Notes under the pieces: generated by a model
What the model was told of the DNA's origin: nothing
Seen by the model: only the letters and a program-made list of their open reading frames with translations
Database searches by the model: none
Assembly: GCA_963580285.1 (NCBI GenBank)
Contig: OY757011.1
Span: 201,207,644-201,271,643, forward strand
Direction of reading: 5' to 3'
Length of the DNA stretch: 64,000 nucleotides
DNA from: Lucinisca nassula
Lineage: Eukaryota; Mollusca; Bivalvia; Lucinida; Lucinidae
Position numbers and translations under genes: made by a program
Shown here: one piece after another, positions 1 to 11,094 of the stretch
Position numbering within the stretch: position 1 is the stretch's first letter
Layout: every line of letters begins with the position of its first letter

Positions 1-726
1 GACTGCCTTGTTGCCCAGAATGAATTCCTGTCTACCCATTTGAACCTTGACCCTGACAACATATTTGTCCAGCGAGTACACCGGATTGGAAAGTTAAAGC
101 CCTACCCGCGTCGTAGCGACGGACCTGCGAGGCCGAGACACAGACCACTAATAGCAGCTTTCCGGGACTATCCAGATGTAGAGCTTATTCTGTCGAACGC
201 CGGTAGACTACAGGGATCTCCGTTTGGTATCAACCGTGACTATCCGCAAGAAATTGTGAATGCTAGAAAGCCCCTCTTTAAGCAAAAAAAGGAGCTGAAA
301 TCCAAATACCCAGAAGCTAACTTGTCAATCCAGTTCCCCGCTAAACTGTTGAAAGATGGACGAGTCGTTAAAGACATGTTCCCGGACTGGCACGCAGTAC
401 TTAAACTTGATAGACTTAGTCAGTGCAATTATAACGCGGAAAAGCCGGAGGTGGTGGTATTTGACAGCGAGGCATCAAATGAATCTGATATGGAACATGA
501 ATCTGATAAATCGCCCGGACCTCGGGCATCGAGACAACCAACGCCGACCGGTGCTAGATCGGTATCTCTAACGTCAGTGCACCTACGTGGACTTTCGATG
601 GACCGCGGAGAGCCGGGCACGGACCCAGTTGATCGAGTTGCGCAGACAACAGCGGACCGCGGGAGTACAGAGAACTCACCCGAGAGAGACCAGCCCCGGA
701 ACGAGCCCGACAACACGAATGTATAG
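1..726 (+). pseudogene. LINE ORF1 protein, 3' part (L1 ORF1p-like), partial
   Basis: The frame is open from base 1 to a stop at 724-726. No ATG begins it; the first conventional start-like codon is a TTG at 40, so the real start lies left of the window. Residues just after that point (VHRIGK, then a proline/arginine-rich stretch, RPLIAAFRDY, GINRDYPQEIV, ARKPLF) match the pattern of the C-terminal domain of L1 ORF1 / Transposase_22-type nucleic-acid-binding proteins, which coat LINE RNA. The tail, from about 430 on, is acidic, serine/proline-rich and low in complexity. It is followed about 155 bp later by an endonuclease/reverse transcriptase ORF on the same strand, the usual ORF1-ORF2 order. 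The function is by family resemblance. Whether ORF1 is intact upstream cannot be seen. Confidence 0.75.
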
Positions 727-882
727 AGTCACGCGGAGTGTGCAATAGCCAAGAATGATAACTCTTCAAACTCTGAAAAAACAAACAAAAAAACTGGACG
801 TGCACCCACTACCCCAAACGTTAATAGAAATACCATCCTTCTGTTAAAAACCTGATTTATCGATTAAATACGATTCTTTAAA

Positions 883-1962
883 ATGTGGAACGTTAAACGT
901 GTGTGGCCTTAAAAGAAGGCTTAATTACCCAGAATTCACTGACTTGATCCGACAGCATGACATATTCTGTATGAGTGAAACCAAAATTGACAAATTTGAC
1001 ATTATTGAATTGAACGGATACAAATTTATATCCCAATGCAGAAAACAACCGTATCTTCGCAAAAGTGGCGGCATTGGCGTGTTCATCAGATACGAAATTT
1101 TCCCACACGTAACAATTCTCGAATCTGACTCCGACTACATACTATGGTTTAAGACTATTTTTGAAAACTGACGAAGATTTGGTATTTGGGGCAACTTACG
1201 TACCCCCGGCTGATTCAAGGTTCAATACCAAGGACGAGTTAGATATGTTTGAGGTAGAGATATGTAACATGTGTATTTTATACAAATTTGTATGCCTTTC
1301 AGGCGATTTCAATGCACGCGTTTGCAAAAATGACGACTTTTTAAATGCTGACGACTTTTTCATGGATCACTTTGGATTCGATGAGACTGTCCGTAACTTC
1401 TATAACGCGTCCACTCTCTTACAAAAGTTAAACATGAACTTACATCGAAAGGCACAAGATACTACATGTAATAATGAAGGCAATATTTTATTAGACATCT
1501 GTAAGAGTAATAATCTCTTTATCTTAAATGGCAGGTGTGGTAAAGATAAGGAAACAGGTTCTTTTACTTTCAAAAATACTTCAACAATTGATTATTGTAT
1601 ATTTAGCTCGGAAGCACTCAGATTTATTGGTAATTTTGAAATACGTATGTTGGACTCACTTTACTCAGACGGCCATTCCGTACTAATTACAACACTTAAC
1701 TTCGATAATTTTATTAAGACAACGCCCCTACAAACTCAAAAGTCGTCACCACAACAACCTAAATGGCAATCAAGCAAAAAAGACGAATTCATACTAAACC
1801 TTGATGATGCTGTGATCAATGATGTCCACATCAAATTGCAACAGGCCCTTGATGATATTCCAAATGTAAACAACGAAATGATGAATGAGCTATGCTCAAA
1901 AATTGGAAACATTCTTATAGAATCAAAAGCCAAATCGTTTAAAAAAAAGGTACCTATTCCAG

Positions 1963-2016
<54 letters not shown>

Positions 2017-4354
2017 GTAAACGTTGGTTTGGAGCAAAGTGTCAATCGGCCCGTAGGAAATATCACCTGGCCCGAAAAATAAATCACCGCAATCCATCCT
2101 TATCAAATAAGCAAAAACTTAAGGAGGCTAGCCAACTCTATAAACGCACAATGAACTATCACCTTAACAAGCATAACAATGATATCCAAGAAAAACTAAG
2201 GAAACTCAAATGCGACAATCCAAAAGAATATTGGAAAGTGATAAATAACGTGGATCGTAAAACCGAAGATAGTAGTATAAACTTAGAAACATTATATAAC
2301 TTTTTCAAAGAAATCAACGAAAACGATAACACCCCTGAAAATCGGGATACTAACATAAATATAGATATAACAGATGGTGATGAAATACTGAACTCCTGGA
2401 TCACAGAAGCGGAAGTTCTAGGTTGTATAAAATCTTTAAAAAATAACAAATGTTCCGGTAACGACCAAATCATAAATGAATACCTCAAAAACAGCGTTAG
2501 CAAAATGTTACCCATCTATATATCTTTCTTTAACCTTGTTTTCGAAACTGGTATAATCCCAAAGGAATGGCTAGAAGGTGTCATAAAACCTATATATAAG
2601 CGCAGTGGTGACCCAAAACAGCCAGGAAATTATCGTCCTATTACTATTTTGTCATGTTTTGGTAAGCTTTTCACAGCTATTCTGAACCAAAGGTTAACTA
2701 ATTTTTTAAAGTATAACGACATCTTGCATGAGAACCAAGCTGGTTTTCGATCTGGGTACTCCACCGTCGACCATATTTTTACATTACATGTACTTACAGA
2801 ATTATTCAAACAGCAAAAAAAAAAAAAAAAAATATATATTGCCTATTCGTCGATTACAGTAAAGCATTTGATTCAGTTTGGCGTACAGGTCTTTGGATGA
2901 AGTTACTCGGAAACGGGATAAATGGAAAGATATTCAGGGTTATTTACAACTTGTATCAAAATATTAAGTCATGTGTCGTGCATGCAGGGGAGCAATCTAA
3001 CTTTTTTAACAGCTACTGTGGGGTTAGGCAAGGAGAAAATCTGTCACCCGTCCTGTTTAGCCTGTACCTTAATGATTTAGAAGAGTTCATGTCCAGTTCT
3101 AATTGTACAGAAATCAAACTCAATATGCCAGGAAATAACTTAGACACATACCTTAAAATCCTAGCCCTTCTTTATGCTGATGACACTGTCATTTTTGGGA
3201 CTGACCCAGAATCATTCCAAGCAAATATTAACATTTTCTTTGAGTATTCGAAACTTTGGCAATTAAAAGTAAACCTCAATAAAACAAAAATTCTTGTCGT
3301 TGGAATGCGAAATACGTCAAACCTTGCATTTAAGTTAGGAGAAAGCATTATAGACATATGTGATGACTTCAAATATCTCGGCACTGTTTTCACAAAACAC
3401 CGTACATTCTATAAAGCAATTAGGCATAATGTAGATCATGCGAATAAAGCACTTCATCTCCTGTACAAGCGTATAAATAACCTTCATATACCTCTAGACT
3501 TGCAACTAGAATTGTTTGATAGTACTGTGCTCCCAATTTTATTATATGGATGCGAAATCTGGGGCTTTCATTCAACAAATCTGATTGATAAAGTGTATAA
3601 TCAGTTCCTGAGGAATATTACAAAACTACGCAAAAGTACACCCATGTACATGATTTATGCCGAATTAGGTCGGAAACCCTTAGAAATACATGTCAAATCC
3701 AGGATGATAGGATACTGGATCTCGCTAGTGAATAACGAAAATGCTAATAAATTCTCAAAAAAGATTTACGATATCATGCTTTCGGAATACAATAGAGGTC
3801 AAAACTTTAAATGGTTAGACTTCATTAAACATATCTTAATAGCTGTAGGAGAACCGGGTCTTTTAGATCAGAACTCCATACTAAATCCAAAAACAACTAA
3901 GTCTAAAATTGCCCACAAATTAAATGACCTGTTTATTCAAGAATGGAATGTGAAACTCCAGACATCGTCGAAAGGTCGAAACTACTATGTATTCAAAGAT
4001 AACCCAAATTTTGAACCCTACTTATTACTCCCGAGCAAGGTTTATTTGCCAATGGTAAAATTCAGGACATCTAACTACAAGCTACCGATAGAAACCGGCC
4101 GATGGCATAATATCCCTCTAAATGAAAGAAAATGCACTCTTTGCAACCAAAACGACATAGGAGATGACATGCATTATTTATTAAAGTGTAGCTATTTTGA
4201 CGCAGAGCGAAAAGAACTCCTAAAACCATATTATTACTCACGACCTAATATGATCAAATTCCAAAATTTACTAACTTGTAACAACAAGTCAGTTCTTGCA
4301 AAATTATCAAAGTTTATGAAAATAATCATGAGTAAATTTTCAAACGAAGTATAA
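883..4354 (+). pseudogene. LINE ORF2: APE endonuclease plus reverse transcriptase, frameshifted
   Basis: This ORF2 would make the endonuclease and reverse transcriptase used in target-primed reverse transcription. It starts around the ATG at 883 (WNV) but is broken in at least three places: near 895-905, near 1165, and in the A-run at 2816-2830. The pieces carry exonuclease-endonuclease-phosphatase features (SETK near 965-980, GDFNARV near 1303, DYCIF then SDGHSV near 1590-1680). The reverse transcriptase follows: NNKCSGNDQI near 2445, NYRPITILS near 2629, QAGFR near 2738, the SKAFD block just past the A-run in the other frame, and the YADD catalytic motif at 3173-3184. A C-terminal C-x2-C...H...C knuckle lies near 4138-4190. 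The clade is not assigned. The damage means this copy is dead; other copies may not be. Confidence 0.88.
1963..2014 (+). repeat. (AAT)n microsatellite inside LINE ORF2
   Basis: About 17 AAT/TAA triplets in a row lie between the endonuclease and reverse transcriptase regions. Being a triplet repeat it keeps frame and would encode a run of asparagines in a linker. Confidence 0.95.
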
Positions 4355-4594
4355 TTCTGTTTGTATTTTTTGTCTTTCTTTTTTTTTTTCCTTAGAAATA
4401 TACGGTTCTAAAATCTAGCTGCTCATTCTGTCACTTTTTATGCAGTATTCAAGACTTTTATTATTTTAATGCTGACAAATAGTGCCGGTCTGTGCGAGTT
4501 TTCAGTCGACACGGAAACCGTCTCCCTTTTTCCTTTCTAGTAGGACTTGTCTTAAAGATAACTACCCGTTTAGCGGACACACTGTGGTGGAGCA

Positions 4595-4915
4595 GCGTAC
4601 AACCAACGTCGAATTGACGTTGGTCCGACACTGTTCCGGCGGCGAGTGCCTGCTGTGTCGCTCACAGGAGTATCAAAAACACTCAACTGCCGTTTGATAA
4701 ACGAACGCAATAAAGAGGAAAAGTGTCGGACCGGCGTCGAACAGACGCTGGTTCGGCGCTGTTCCAGCGGCGTACTTATGCTGTGCGGCAGCGATACCGG
4801 TGACATAGATACCAATATTCAATTTCATAAACTGACGCAATACAGCGGAGCGTCTTCCAACAAATGCCTCATGGACACTGGCTTGACGCTGTGTCACCGG
4901 CGTGCGCCTCCCGTG
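4595..4915. repeat. Degenerate GC-rich tandem repeat, about 128-bp units
   Basis: Blocks near 4604, 4732 and 4860 share the order 'GTCGAA..GACG..GGT.CG.C.CTGTTCC.GCGGCG', with a spacing near 128 bp and considerable divergence. Each holds short self-complementary CG-rich words. The rest of 4391-5210 shows similar words (for example near 5017-5075) but no gene. Confidence 0.55.
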
Positions 4916-5212
4916 CAGCATAACAGTGCATCAAAAGATACTCTTACGGAATAGTTAGTGCCACCCAGCAGGCGGCCCGCAACAACAGTCTCACTGGGCA
5001 GCTGCGATGAATTCGACGTCGAGCCAGCGTCGGTATAACGCTGGGTCGACGTTGATTCAGCGCCGGTCGTTATTAACTTAAGTCTATTATTAATATTCTG
5101 ATTATATTTTATACCGATACTTGTAAATATGTTAGTGGGGACAAAGTTACAAACTCTGGCGTCTGGCCAAACTTTGTAGTTTTAATACAAGTGAAATTAA
5201 CAAATACCATAT

Positions 5213-5785
5213 GGTCGCACGGCGAAGGTCCAGCGCCGTGCCAGTGTCGGTACACGTTACACTGGCGCTGGCGCGACGCTGTTCAGACGTCGGGTACTCG
5301 AGGTATTTTTTAATGGAAGGTCTTTATGACATTTTGACTGCTGAATTCATATTTTAACCATATCATCATATTCTTCCTCCTGTTACCTGTCGCCCTTGCA
5401 TTTCGTTTCGGCAAGAGCGACATGAGAACAGAGGTAATGATGGAATGAACTTAACCAAATATTTTTTCTCTCATTATTTTTCTTTCTTTCTTTACCCTGC
5501 TTAAATATACGTCTATAGACTTCCAAAAACAATGCAACCCACAATAACCCGACAGTCGCACGGCGAATGTGCAGCGTTGTGTCGATGTCGGTGTAATTTT
5601 GCACTGACGCCGACGCGACGCTGTTTGGACGCCTGGCACCCGAGGTTAGCCTTTACTTTCTACAATGTTGGTTGCCGAACCTATATTTTATTAATGAATT
5701 CATCATTTCCTTCTTCTTACTTGTTGTTCTTGCATTTCGTTTCGGTAGTAAGAGCGGCGAGGGAGCGGAGGAAATGAGGAAATGA
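5213..5785. repeat. Diverged direct duplication, about 340-bp period
   Basis: The segment 5213-5450 (starting GTCGCACGGCGAA and ending in GGAATGAACTT) recurs at 5553-5785 in the same orientation. The matching blocks are the CG-rich hairpin, the CCCGAGGT/ACTCGAGGT junction, a T/C-rich stretch and TTGCATTTCGTTTCGG. The spacing is about 340 bp, with clear divergence. Short ORFs here are in-frame accidents of the repeat. Confidence 0.65.
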
Positions 5786-6462
5786 ACTTTTCAGAGAACC
5801 CTGTCTCCAGACAATTTGTCGCTGTAGCGAATTTGTCACAACAAATAATCTAAAATAGCAAATAAAGTACTATTTCTCTTAATTACTCCAAGAGACGGAT
5901 GTTGTGGACGCTTGTTAGAGCCGCCTCGTCGAGGCGATTCTAACGGGCACGCGCAGCATTTGTTTCTTGGGGGATATAGGATAAATAAATTTCAATAGCC
6001 AGATTGTCCCCATTTCAGCAAAGTGAACGGTCGCTTTAACAAGTCTGGTCGTTATGCTGCATGTCGATATAAAGAGGGATGACCCATCAACACAAATTAT
6101 TTGTTTCTAGATATATATTGTATGTTGTGGCCTTACGACTTCCAATCGACGCTGAATCAACATACTGTGTTGATTCGGCGTTGATTCGGTTTTTCGATAC
6201 ACACCTGCTGATGTCACCATCATTATCCCCCTACAAGGTGTTAATCCGAGGAAAATTAATGAATCACTATCCTCCTATTTTTCCCTTTCAAAGCCGCTAC
6301 ATCAACACTATTGGTACACTTTTCATATAGATTTCTATATTTATGGGTCAAGCATGAAAAGTCCGTGCGGAAATGACACACTTCAATGCAATATGACCTG
6401 ATAATTTAATGAATGAGTTTACAAACCCGATTGATGGTGCCTTCGTTAGACATAACCAAAAC
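5786..6462. other. Gene-free stretch with one diverged hairpin
   Basis: No coding signal is visible. A short hairpin at about 5900-5960 (GTTAGAGCCGCCTCGTCGAGGCGATTC type) is a diverged relative of the fold-back MITE core seen many times later in the window. Near 6160-6185 TTGATTCGGCG-type words recur. Confidence 0.4.
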
Positions 6463-6735
6463 ACGCCCATACAAATACACATTGTAACCTTTATCGTCGA
6501 AAAAAATGAGACTTTTAAGATGAAAAATTGTGATATTTTTCTGGTTTCTGCTCAAAATATAGATTGTGGGTACTCGTTGGAGCCGCCTCATCGAGGCGGT
6601 TTTAGGGAGGGCCCACAGTCTGTATTTTAGAGCGGACATAATAAAATAAGTTTTACCCATGTAAACCCCAGTTTTACTATAAAAACTTGGGGCTCAAGGG
6701 GGGCAATATTATATGGGTGTGTTCTCGTGATGTCA
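6463..6735. mobile_element. Fold-back MITE, family A copy 1
   Basis: The outer ends are imperfect inverted repeats (AAAACACGCCCAT at 6459-6471; ATGGGTGTGTTCTCG near 6713-6728). The centre is a long hairpin at about 6559-6630 carrying the GCCGCCTCATCGAGGCGGT core. A second small hairpin (CCCCAGTTTTACTATAAAA..CTTGGGG) lies near 6666-6695. It encodes nothing. It matches the better-preserved copy at 26486-26766. Confidence 0.75.
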
Positions 6736-6778
6736 CTTATTGGACGTTAAACGTTATCTTGTTGTTCACGACGGCATC

Positions 6779-6850
6779 TATCTTTGCAAGCGGTGTAGAC
6801 CCAGATCAGATGGCTTCTTAGTCTGATCGAGGTCTACACTGTTTGGCATT
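6779..6850. mobile_element. Hairpin MITE, family B copy
   Basis: An imperfect palindrome: GCGGTGTAGACCCAGATCAGA on one arm, and TCTGATCGAGGTCTACACTGTTTGGC as its approximate reverse complement. The same GTGTAGAC/CCAGATCAGA design recurs near 9580, 38830, 39760 and 45815. Confidence 0.6.
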
Positions 6851-7199
6851 CGATTTATGAATTTGTGGCAATAAATCACATCAAGTAATTTTATTGCTGG
6901 ATAGACGTGTTGGGTGTGGCTTAAATGAATATTCAGCAGGATGGGTGTTAATTTAGCCACTCCTATTTCGATCAGCACTTTTGCCTTGCTTACATTGAAA
7001 CTACAGTAAACATAAAGATGTTACTGTAGACTTCGCCGGAGGAAATTTGATAATTGTGTTCCAAAAAAAAAAAAAAAAGATAGAAAATACTATTCCTCCC
7101 TGTAATGAACACAATGAGTGACACTTAAGTGCACACTCCTGGAAGCACCGTGCTTTACTATCCAAAAATGGTGAAATAAGCGTCAAAGCGACGCTACGT

Positions 7200-7345
7200 C
7201 AACGTGGAATTGCTTTCTCCATCGCCAACCCCACCCCCCCATATATGTGTTTCAAACATTGTATACATACTTTTTGTCATATGCTAACTGTTGTAGCCTG
7301 AGATTTACTGAAAATAAAAGTTCTGTTCTGTTCTGTTCTGTTCAC
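7200..7345 (+). repeat. LINE-like 3' tail with (TTCTG)n
   Basis: The sequence TGTTGTAGCCTGAGATTTACTGAAAATAAAAG is followed by about five TTCTG units at 7321-7345. An AATAAA-like word followed by a short tandem tail is a common 3' end of non-LTR retrotransposons. No ORF precedes it, so this would be a 5'-truncated copy. Inference. Confidence 0.45.
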
Positions 7346-9560
7346 AGGCTTTAAAAACAAAATGAATTTCTAATTGATTTTGATTAAAATTTTCTTTAAA
7401 ATTTTCCTTCCACAAGCATTACTGAAAACAAACCCAAAACAATCAATTATCAATTTGAACTGGACATTATATTAACATGGCTAAATTGTCCTACTCATTA
7501 TTTTTTGCTGGCCAAATTTTCCTAGGCCAAATTGCCCTAGGTCAAATCGTCCCAGCCACATCGTCCTAGATTCATAGTGGGGGTGGGGGGTATTATATTG
7601 CTAGAACCAGAGCAATGCACATGCCAAGACAAGGCACACAAACTTTGAACGTTTCCAAAAGGTCACAACTGATGTTTTAAACTATGTTGGACTAATTATT
7701 AATATCGGAAAACCTAATCTGTTGTAGAGGGTTTAGAGGGGTGTTCATTACACGGACTTGTTAACGTGATGGGTTATTGGTGGTCTCGTGCTCATTAGAA
7801 CCAAATTGTTGAGGCGGGTCCAATGAGTACACAAAATAAATTTTCAGATGAAAACTAAGGAAAATAACTTAAAAAAAAATTATAAAACATTTTTTTTTAA
7901 AATAATTTAAACAAGCGTATATGTATACCATTGGAACCCCAACATGCATGCTCTCTTTGCAATGTGTTAACATAGTATTTTAATCTATGCACACGTGACA
8001 AGCTTATCAAGCATGGTGTATGAAGCTACCAGTTTTTCACAACAAAATATACAGAATCTCGTACCACCCGATTTCGTATCAACTTACTTTAGATCGCGAC
8101 TAGTTCTGAGCTCCGGCGTTTATTGCAAACTAAATGGCGAACAGAATTGACGACTCAGCAACCTTTTACGATCTGTTTATGAACGCCAAGAACGGGGTTG
8201 AACGGGAATGGTGTTCTAGAACTTTGAGCCTGCCCAAATTTTTTTGCCATCCATTCCGTTCTGCAATTAGACGGAATGACAACGTACTAAAAACGAGGTG
8301 ACCGTACTTAAAATGAGATGGGCGTACTTTGAACGGAACTGCCGTATTTCAATCCTATTAGGATCTTCTTACGACGTGGTGCAGTCGGGTATTAACTAGA
8401 TGTAGCAGTAGATGTTGTAGGCCATCAATCCGTTTGGGCTTTAAAGGAGCAGCAGGATGGTGCTCTTGGGGTAGTGGTTGCTTTTGTTCGACAGTTCCCG
8501 TCTTTTTAGCTCCGCTCCGTATTTAAAACTAGCTGATAACAAGGATTTAGTGGGATTAATGCTAGTTTCATAGATCACACGGAGGTGATAACTATAACAG
8601 TGGTAAGCTGTCATGGACTTACCTGTCCAGCTCGACGCGGCGTTCGGTAATGAGTACTGACAAGAACGCACTAGATTATTATAGCCATCGGGTCAGGACG
8701 CGATTGCGACTAGGTTTCGCGCGCACTTGGGACGAGATGACGTAGTCAGAACGAGATGAACTTTCTATGAACTAGGTGGTCGAGTTACAAACTAGCTAGA
8801 ATAAGCTTGGCCGAACTTGAGACGGGGCAAAACTAGTTGCGAACGGATCTAAAACGACCACGAACGTGCTGGGACTGCTTGGAAACGGTGTCCACATGAT
8901 ATGAACGGGTACTTCTCTCCGATCTGAACTTGATACGAACGAACTGTGGACGAGATACAGATAGGCTGGACGTACTGAGGACTTCTTATGATCGATATAG
9001 AATCGTATTTTATGCATAATTGGACAAAAATTCTACCCCGACCACAGTCCGTTTAACGATTTTTTAGGATGTGACCAGACGGTCTGAGAACTAGCTTGGT
9101 GTGACTGAGGCTTTAAGAATAAGATGTATGCTATGTTTGAAGAATGGCGTCGATGAAAAACACAATTGCAGTTCCCGTAAGTTGCAAGTTCTAAGTAATT
9201 TAAAGTTTTGTTAGTTTACATTCCACCCAAAGAAATCACTCGATGTTTAAGAGCGGTTCGACTAGCACCACTTTTCCTGGACATGTTTACACCTTAGCGG
9301 TAAACACCATGAAGCCTAATCTATTTCTTCCAGTCCCGATAAAAATACGACGTTTTACAATGAGACGCAGTTTTTACTACGTTAGTCATATGTTAAAATG
9401 CTTTGTCATATTGGGCCTGTGACGTCGGCAATATTCATAATGAAGTTTTGAAGGTCAGACTAATTGGGGGCTAGTTACTGTCAGTTTTATTGTTAAAACT
9501 GTTAACGTCGCTAGACAGTATTGACAAGTCATAAATAACTTAACCCATTGCAGGCGGGAA
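7346..9560. other. Gene-free stretch, degenerate short motifs
   Basis: No ORF here has recognisable content. At 7500-7570 GGCCAAATTTTCCTAGG-like words repeat three or four times. From about 8090 to 9010 the sequence is full of loosely repeated words such as GAACGAGATGAAC, CGTACTTAAAATGAGATG and GAACTAG, as if an old short tandem repeat had decayed. Confidence 0.4.
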
Positions 9561-9575
9561 ACCCCTAAAGGAGTA

Positions 9576-9650
9576 CCTTGGCAAACAGTGCAGGCCCAGA
9601 TCAGACGCCTCAGAATGCGGCGCCTGATCAGGGCCTGCACTATTTGCTTA
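9576..9650. mobile_element. Hairpin MITE, family B copy
   Basis: A near-perfect palindrome: GCAAACAGTGCAGGCCCAGA and its complement TGATCAGGGCCTGCACTATTTGC flank a GACGCC..GGCGCC centre. Upstream GGAAACCCC and GTACC words match the flanks of the copies near 38900 and 45790, so the element is longer than the hairpin. Confidence 0.7.
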
Positions 9651-10333
9651 CAGAATTTTCTGTCAAAATAGAATAAACGAGAATAAAATAGGCCTGGCGC
9701 CCCTTATATGACAAATGGACTTGTCCAACATATTGCAATGGAAGAGTCCACTAGCACACAATGGGTTAAGGCACTTGTATAACACTGTTTCCGTGACATA
9801 GACTTTTTATAGTCTTTTTTCTAAATATGGTTGTTTCATTACAACGTTAATTTGCAGTTAGATTGTTATACGAGATGTAAACTAACCTCAAATAAATACG
9901 CACATGTAAAAATGTTTCTTATAGCAAAATAGAACAGTGGCAATGCGAGTCTCACCCTTTTGACATTATTCGCAAAAATTCAATATCGAGGATTTTTTAT
10001 GCAACAACATGTATAAGTTTTCACAAGTTTGCCCATGACAAATATAAGCTTTCACACAAAACAATGCCTACGGGCAGCGCTCTGGCACAGAACTGCTATC
10101 ACATTTGTACAAGCCCACATTTGCTGCCATATTTGTACAGGCTTATACAAAATACACATCTTCAAACTCTTGGCTACGACGGACCACTGCCTATCCTATA
10201 AACTCCCCAGGAGCCTTCGGCTCTGTGAGCTAAACATCTTGCCTGGCCGTTAGCAAATATTTTGAGTTAATCTTCAATTAGTGTGCTATAAAGTGTAGGA
10301 AAGTTGACTACTGAACTCCTCCAATAGTTTTAA
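9651..10333. other. Gene-free left flank of the Polinton
   Basis: AT-rich sequence without recognisable genes or strong repeats. The 74-codon frame at 10029-10253 has no features I can name. Confidence 0.4.
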
Positions 10334-10338
10334 GCAGT
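10334..10338. other. Target-site duplication, left copy (GCAGT)
   Basis: GCAGT lies directly before the left terminal repeat and again directly after the right one at 26229-26233. A sixth base would be A on the left and T on the right, so the match is 5 perfect or 6 with one mismatch. Polintons are known for 6-bp duplications. Confidence 0.75.
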
Positions 10339-10729
10339 ATATATATAGATTATGCTCCAACGGCGACATACCTCACTTTCTTTCGTTATATCGCCGATTG
10401 GAGCATAATCTATATATATTATATCACAATTTTCCGACGGCGATACAAACTATATCACCAATTTGAGCATAAAAAAAAAAAAAAAAAATTATCATCCTCA
10501 ACAACTAACACTCTATATATAGACACGTCATACCACATATATTCTGCAGTATTATCACTAACTCTGTTTGTTGAAACAATCGATTGAAGATTACGCTGTA
10601 ATCGGTGATATATTTGTCTGTACATATATATCAAAGACAATTACACGTAATCCATTTTGTTGAGACTTTTTATTGATGATTACGCGTAATCCATTTTGTT
10701 CATTGAGAAAATAAAAGTACTCACCTTTA
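10339..10729. repeat. Polinton left terminal inverted repeat
   Basis: It pairs base for base with 25839-26228 in reverse complement. The only difference I see is an A-run of 18 here (10471-10488) against 17 T on the right. Such identity suggests recent insertion or terminal gene conversion. It contains a terminal fold-back at 10339-10419 and three GATTAC..GTAATC-type palindromic sites at 10589-10603, 10639-10652 and 10678-10691. Confidence 0.95.
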
Positions 10730-10767
10730 GAGACAGAGATGCGCAGAACAAAAAAAAACAACACTGA

Positions 10768-11034
10768 CTACACAGTTTCAATATGCAATAATCTCTTAAC
10801 TTCATCATTATACGGCTTCACCAATTCATAATATCGATGTTTTAATCTCTCTTTTTGCGCTCCACAAGGAACACATATTTGATATTTAGCACAAGTTCCT
10901 TTTCCACATTTCAAACAGGGTTTAACTTTACTTTTTTTCATTAGATAATTATGCAGTTTGCAATATTTTGAATTTTTGGTCGCTTTTGAATGACATGGTT
11001 CATGATTACCAATTTTCAAGAATGTGCATTCCAT
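10768..11034 (-). CDS. Small Cys-rich zinc-binding-type protein (88 aa)
   Basis: I do not recognise a named family. The 88-residue product has two cysteine/histidine clusters: C3, C14, C25-x2-H28, then C40-x2-C43, C48, C54-x2-C57, spaced as in small zinc-binding modules. The C-terminal third is basic and helical in character. The gene lies just inside the left terminal repeat (its stop is 39 bp from the repeat) and is transcribed toward it. It is divergent from the DNA polymerase, sharing a 60-bp A/T-only spacer. The ATG at 11034 is preceded on its strand by an A-rich leader (AAGTAAAAAAATGG), like other starts in this element. A DNA- or RNA-binding role is inference from the cysteine pattern. 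Confidence 0.72.
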   Translation of the reverse strand: MECTFLKIGNHEPCHSKATKNSKYCKLHNYLMKKSKVKPCLKCGKGTCAKYQICVPCGAQKERLKHRYYELVKPYNDEVKRLLHIETV

Positions 11035-11094
11035 TTTTTTACTTATATTTTATATTTTTTAAATAAAAAAAATCTTATTAAAGAAAAAATAATA
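11035..11094. promoter_or_regulatory. Divergent A/T-only promoter region
   Basis: This 60-bp spacer between the zinc-type gene and the polymerase gene is almost pure A/T, with TATATTTTATATTTTTTAAA words able to serve both directions. Placing it as a promoter is inference from the divergent layout. Confidence 0.5.

Larger units (their letters stand above)
1..4390 (+). mobile_element. Non-LTR retrotransposon (LINE), 5' end outside window
   Basis: ORF1-like and ORF2-like frames lie in tandem on one strand, with endonuclease and reverse transcriptase motifs. No LTRs are visible. The 3' end is uncertain: after the ORF2 stop at 4354 there is a T-rich run near 4366-4390 but no clear poly(A) or tail repeat, so the right boundary is approximate. 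Confidence 0.8.

Noticed and set aside
40..42. Start codon for LINE ORF1
   Set aside because: It is TTG, and the frame is already open from base 1; the true start lies outside the window.
5383..5777. Short frames on both strands
   Set aside because: They lie in the diverged 340-bp direct duplication and have no domain content.
10990..11094. Longer start for the DNA polymerase
   Set aside because: The 35 extra residues overlap the divergent zinc-type gene and cross the A/T spacer; the ATG at 11095 has the element's usual A-rich leader.
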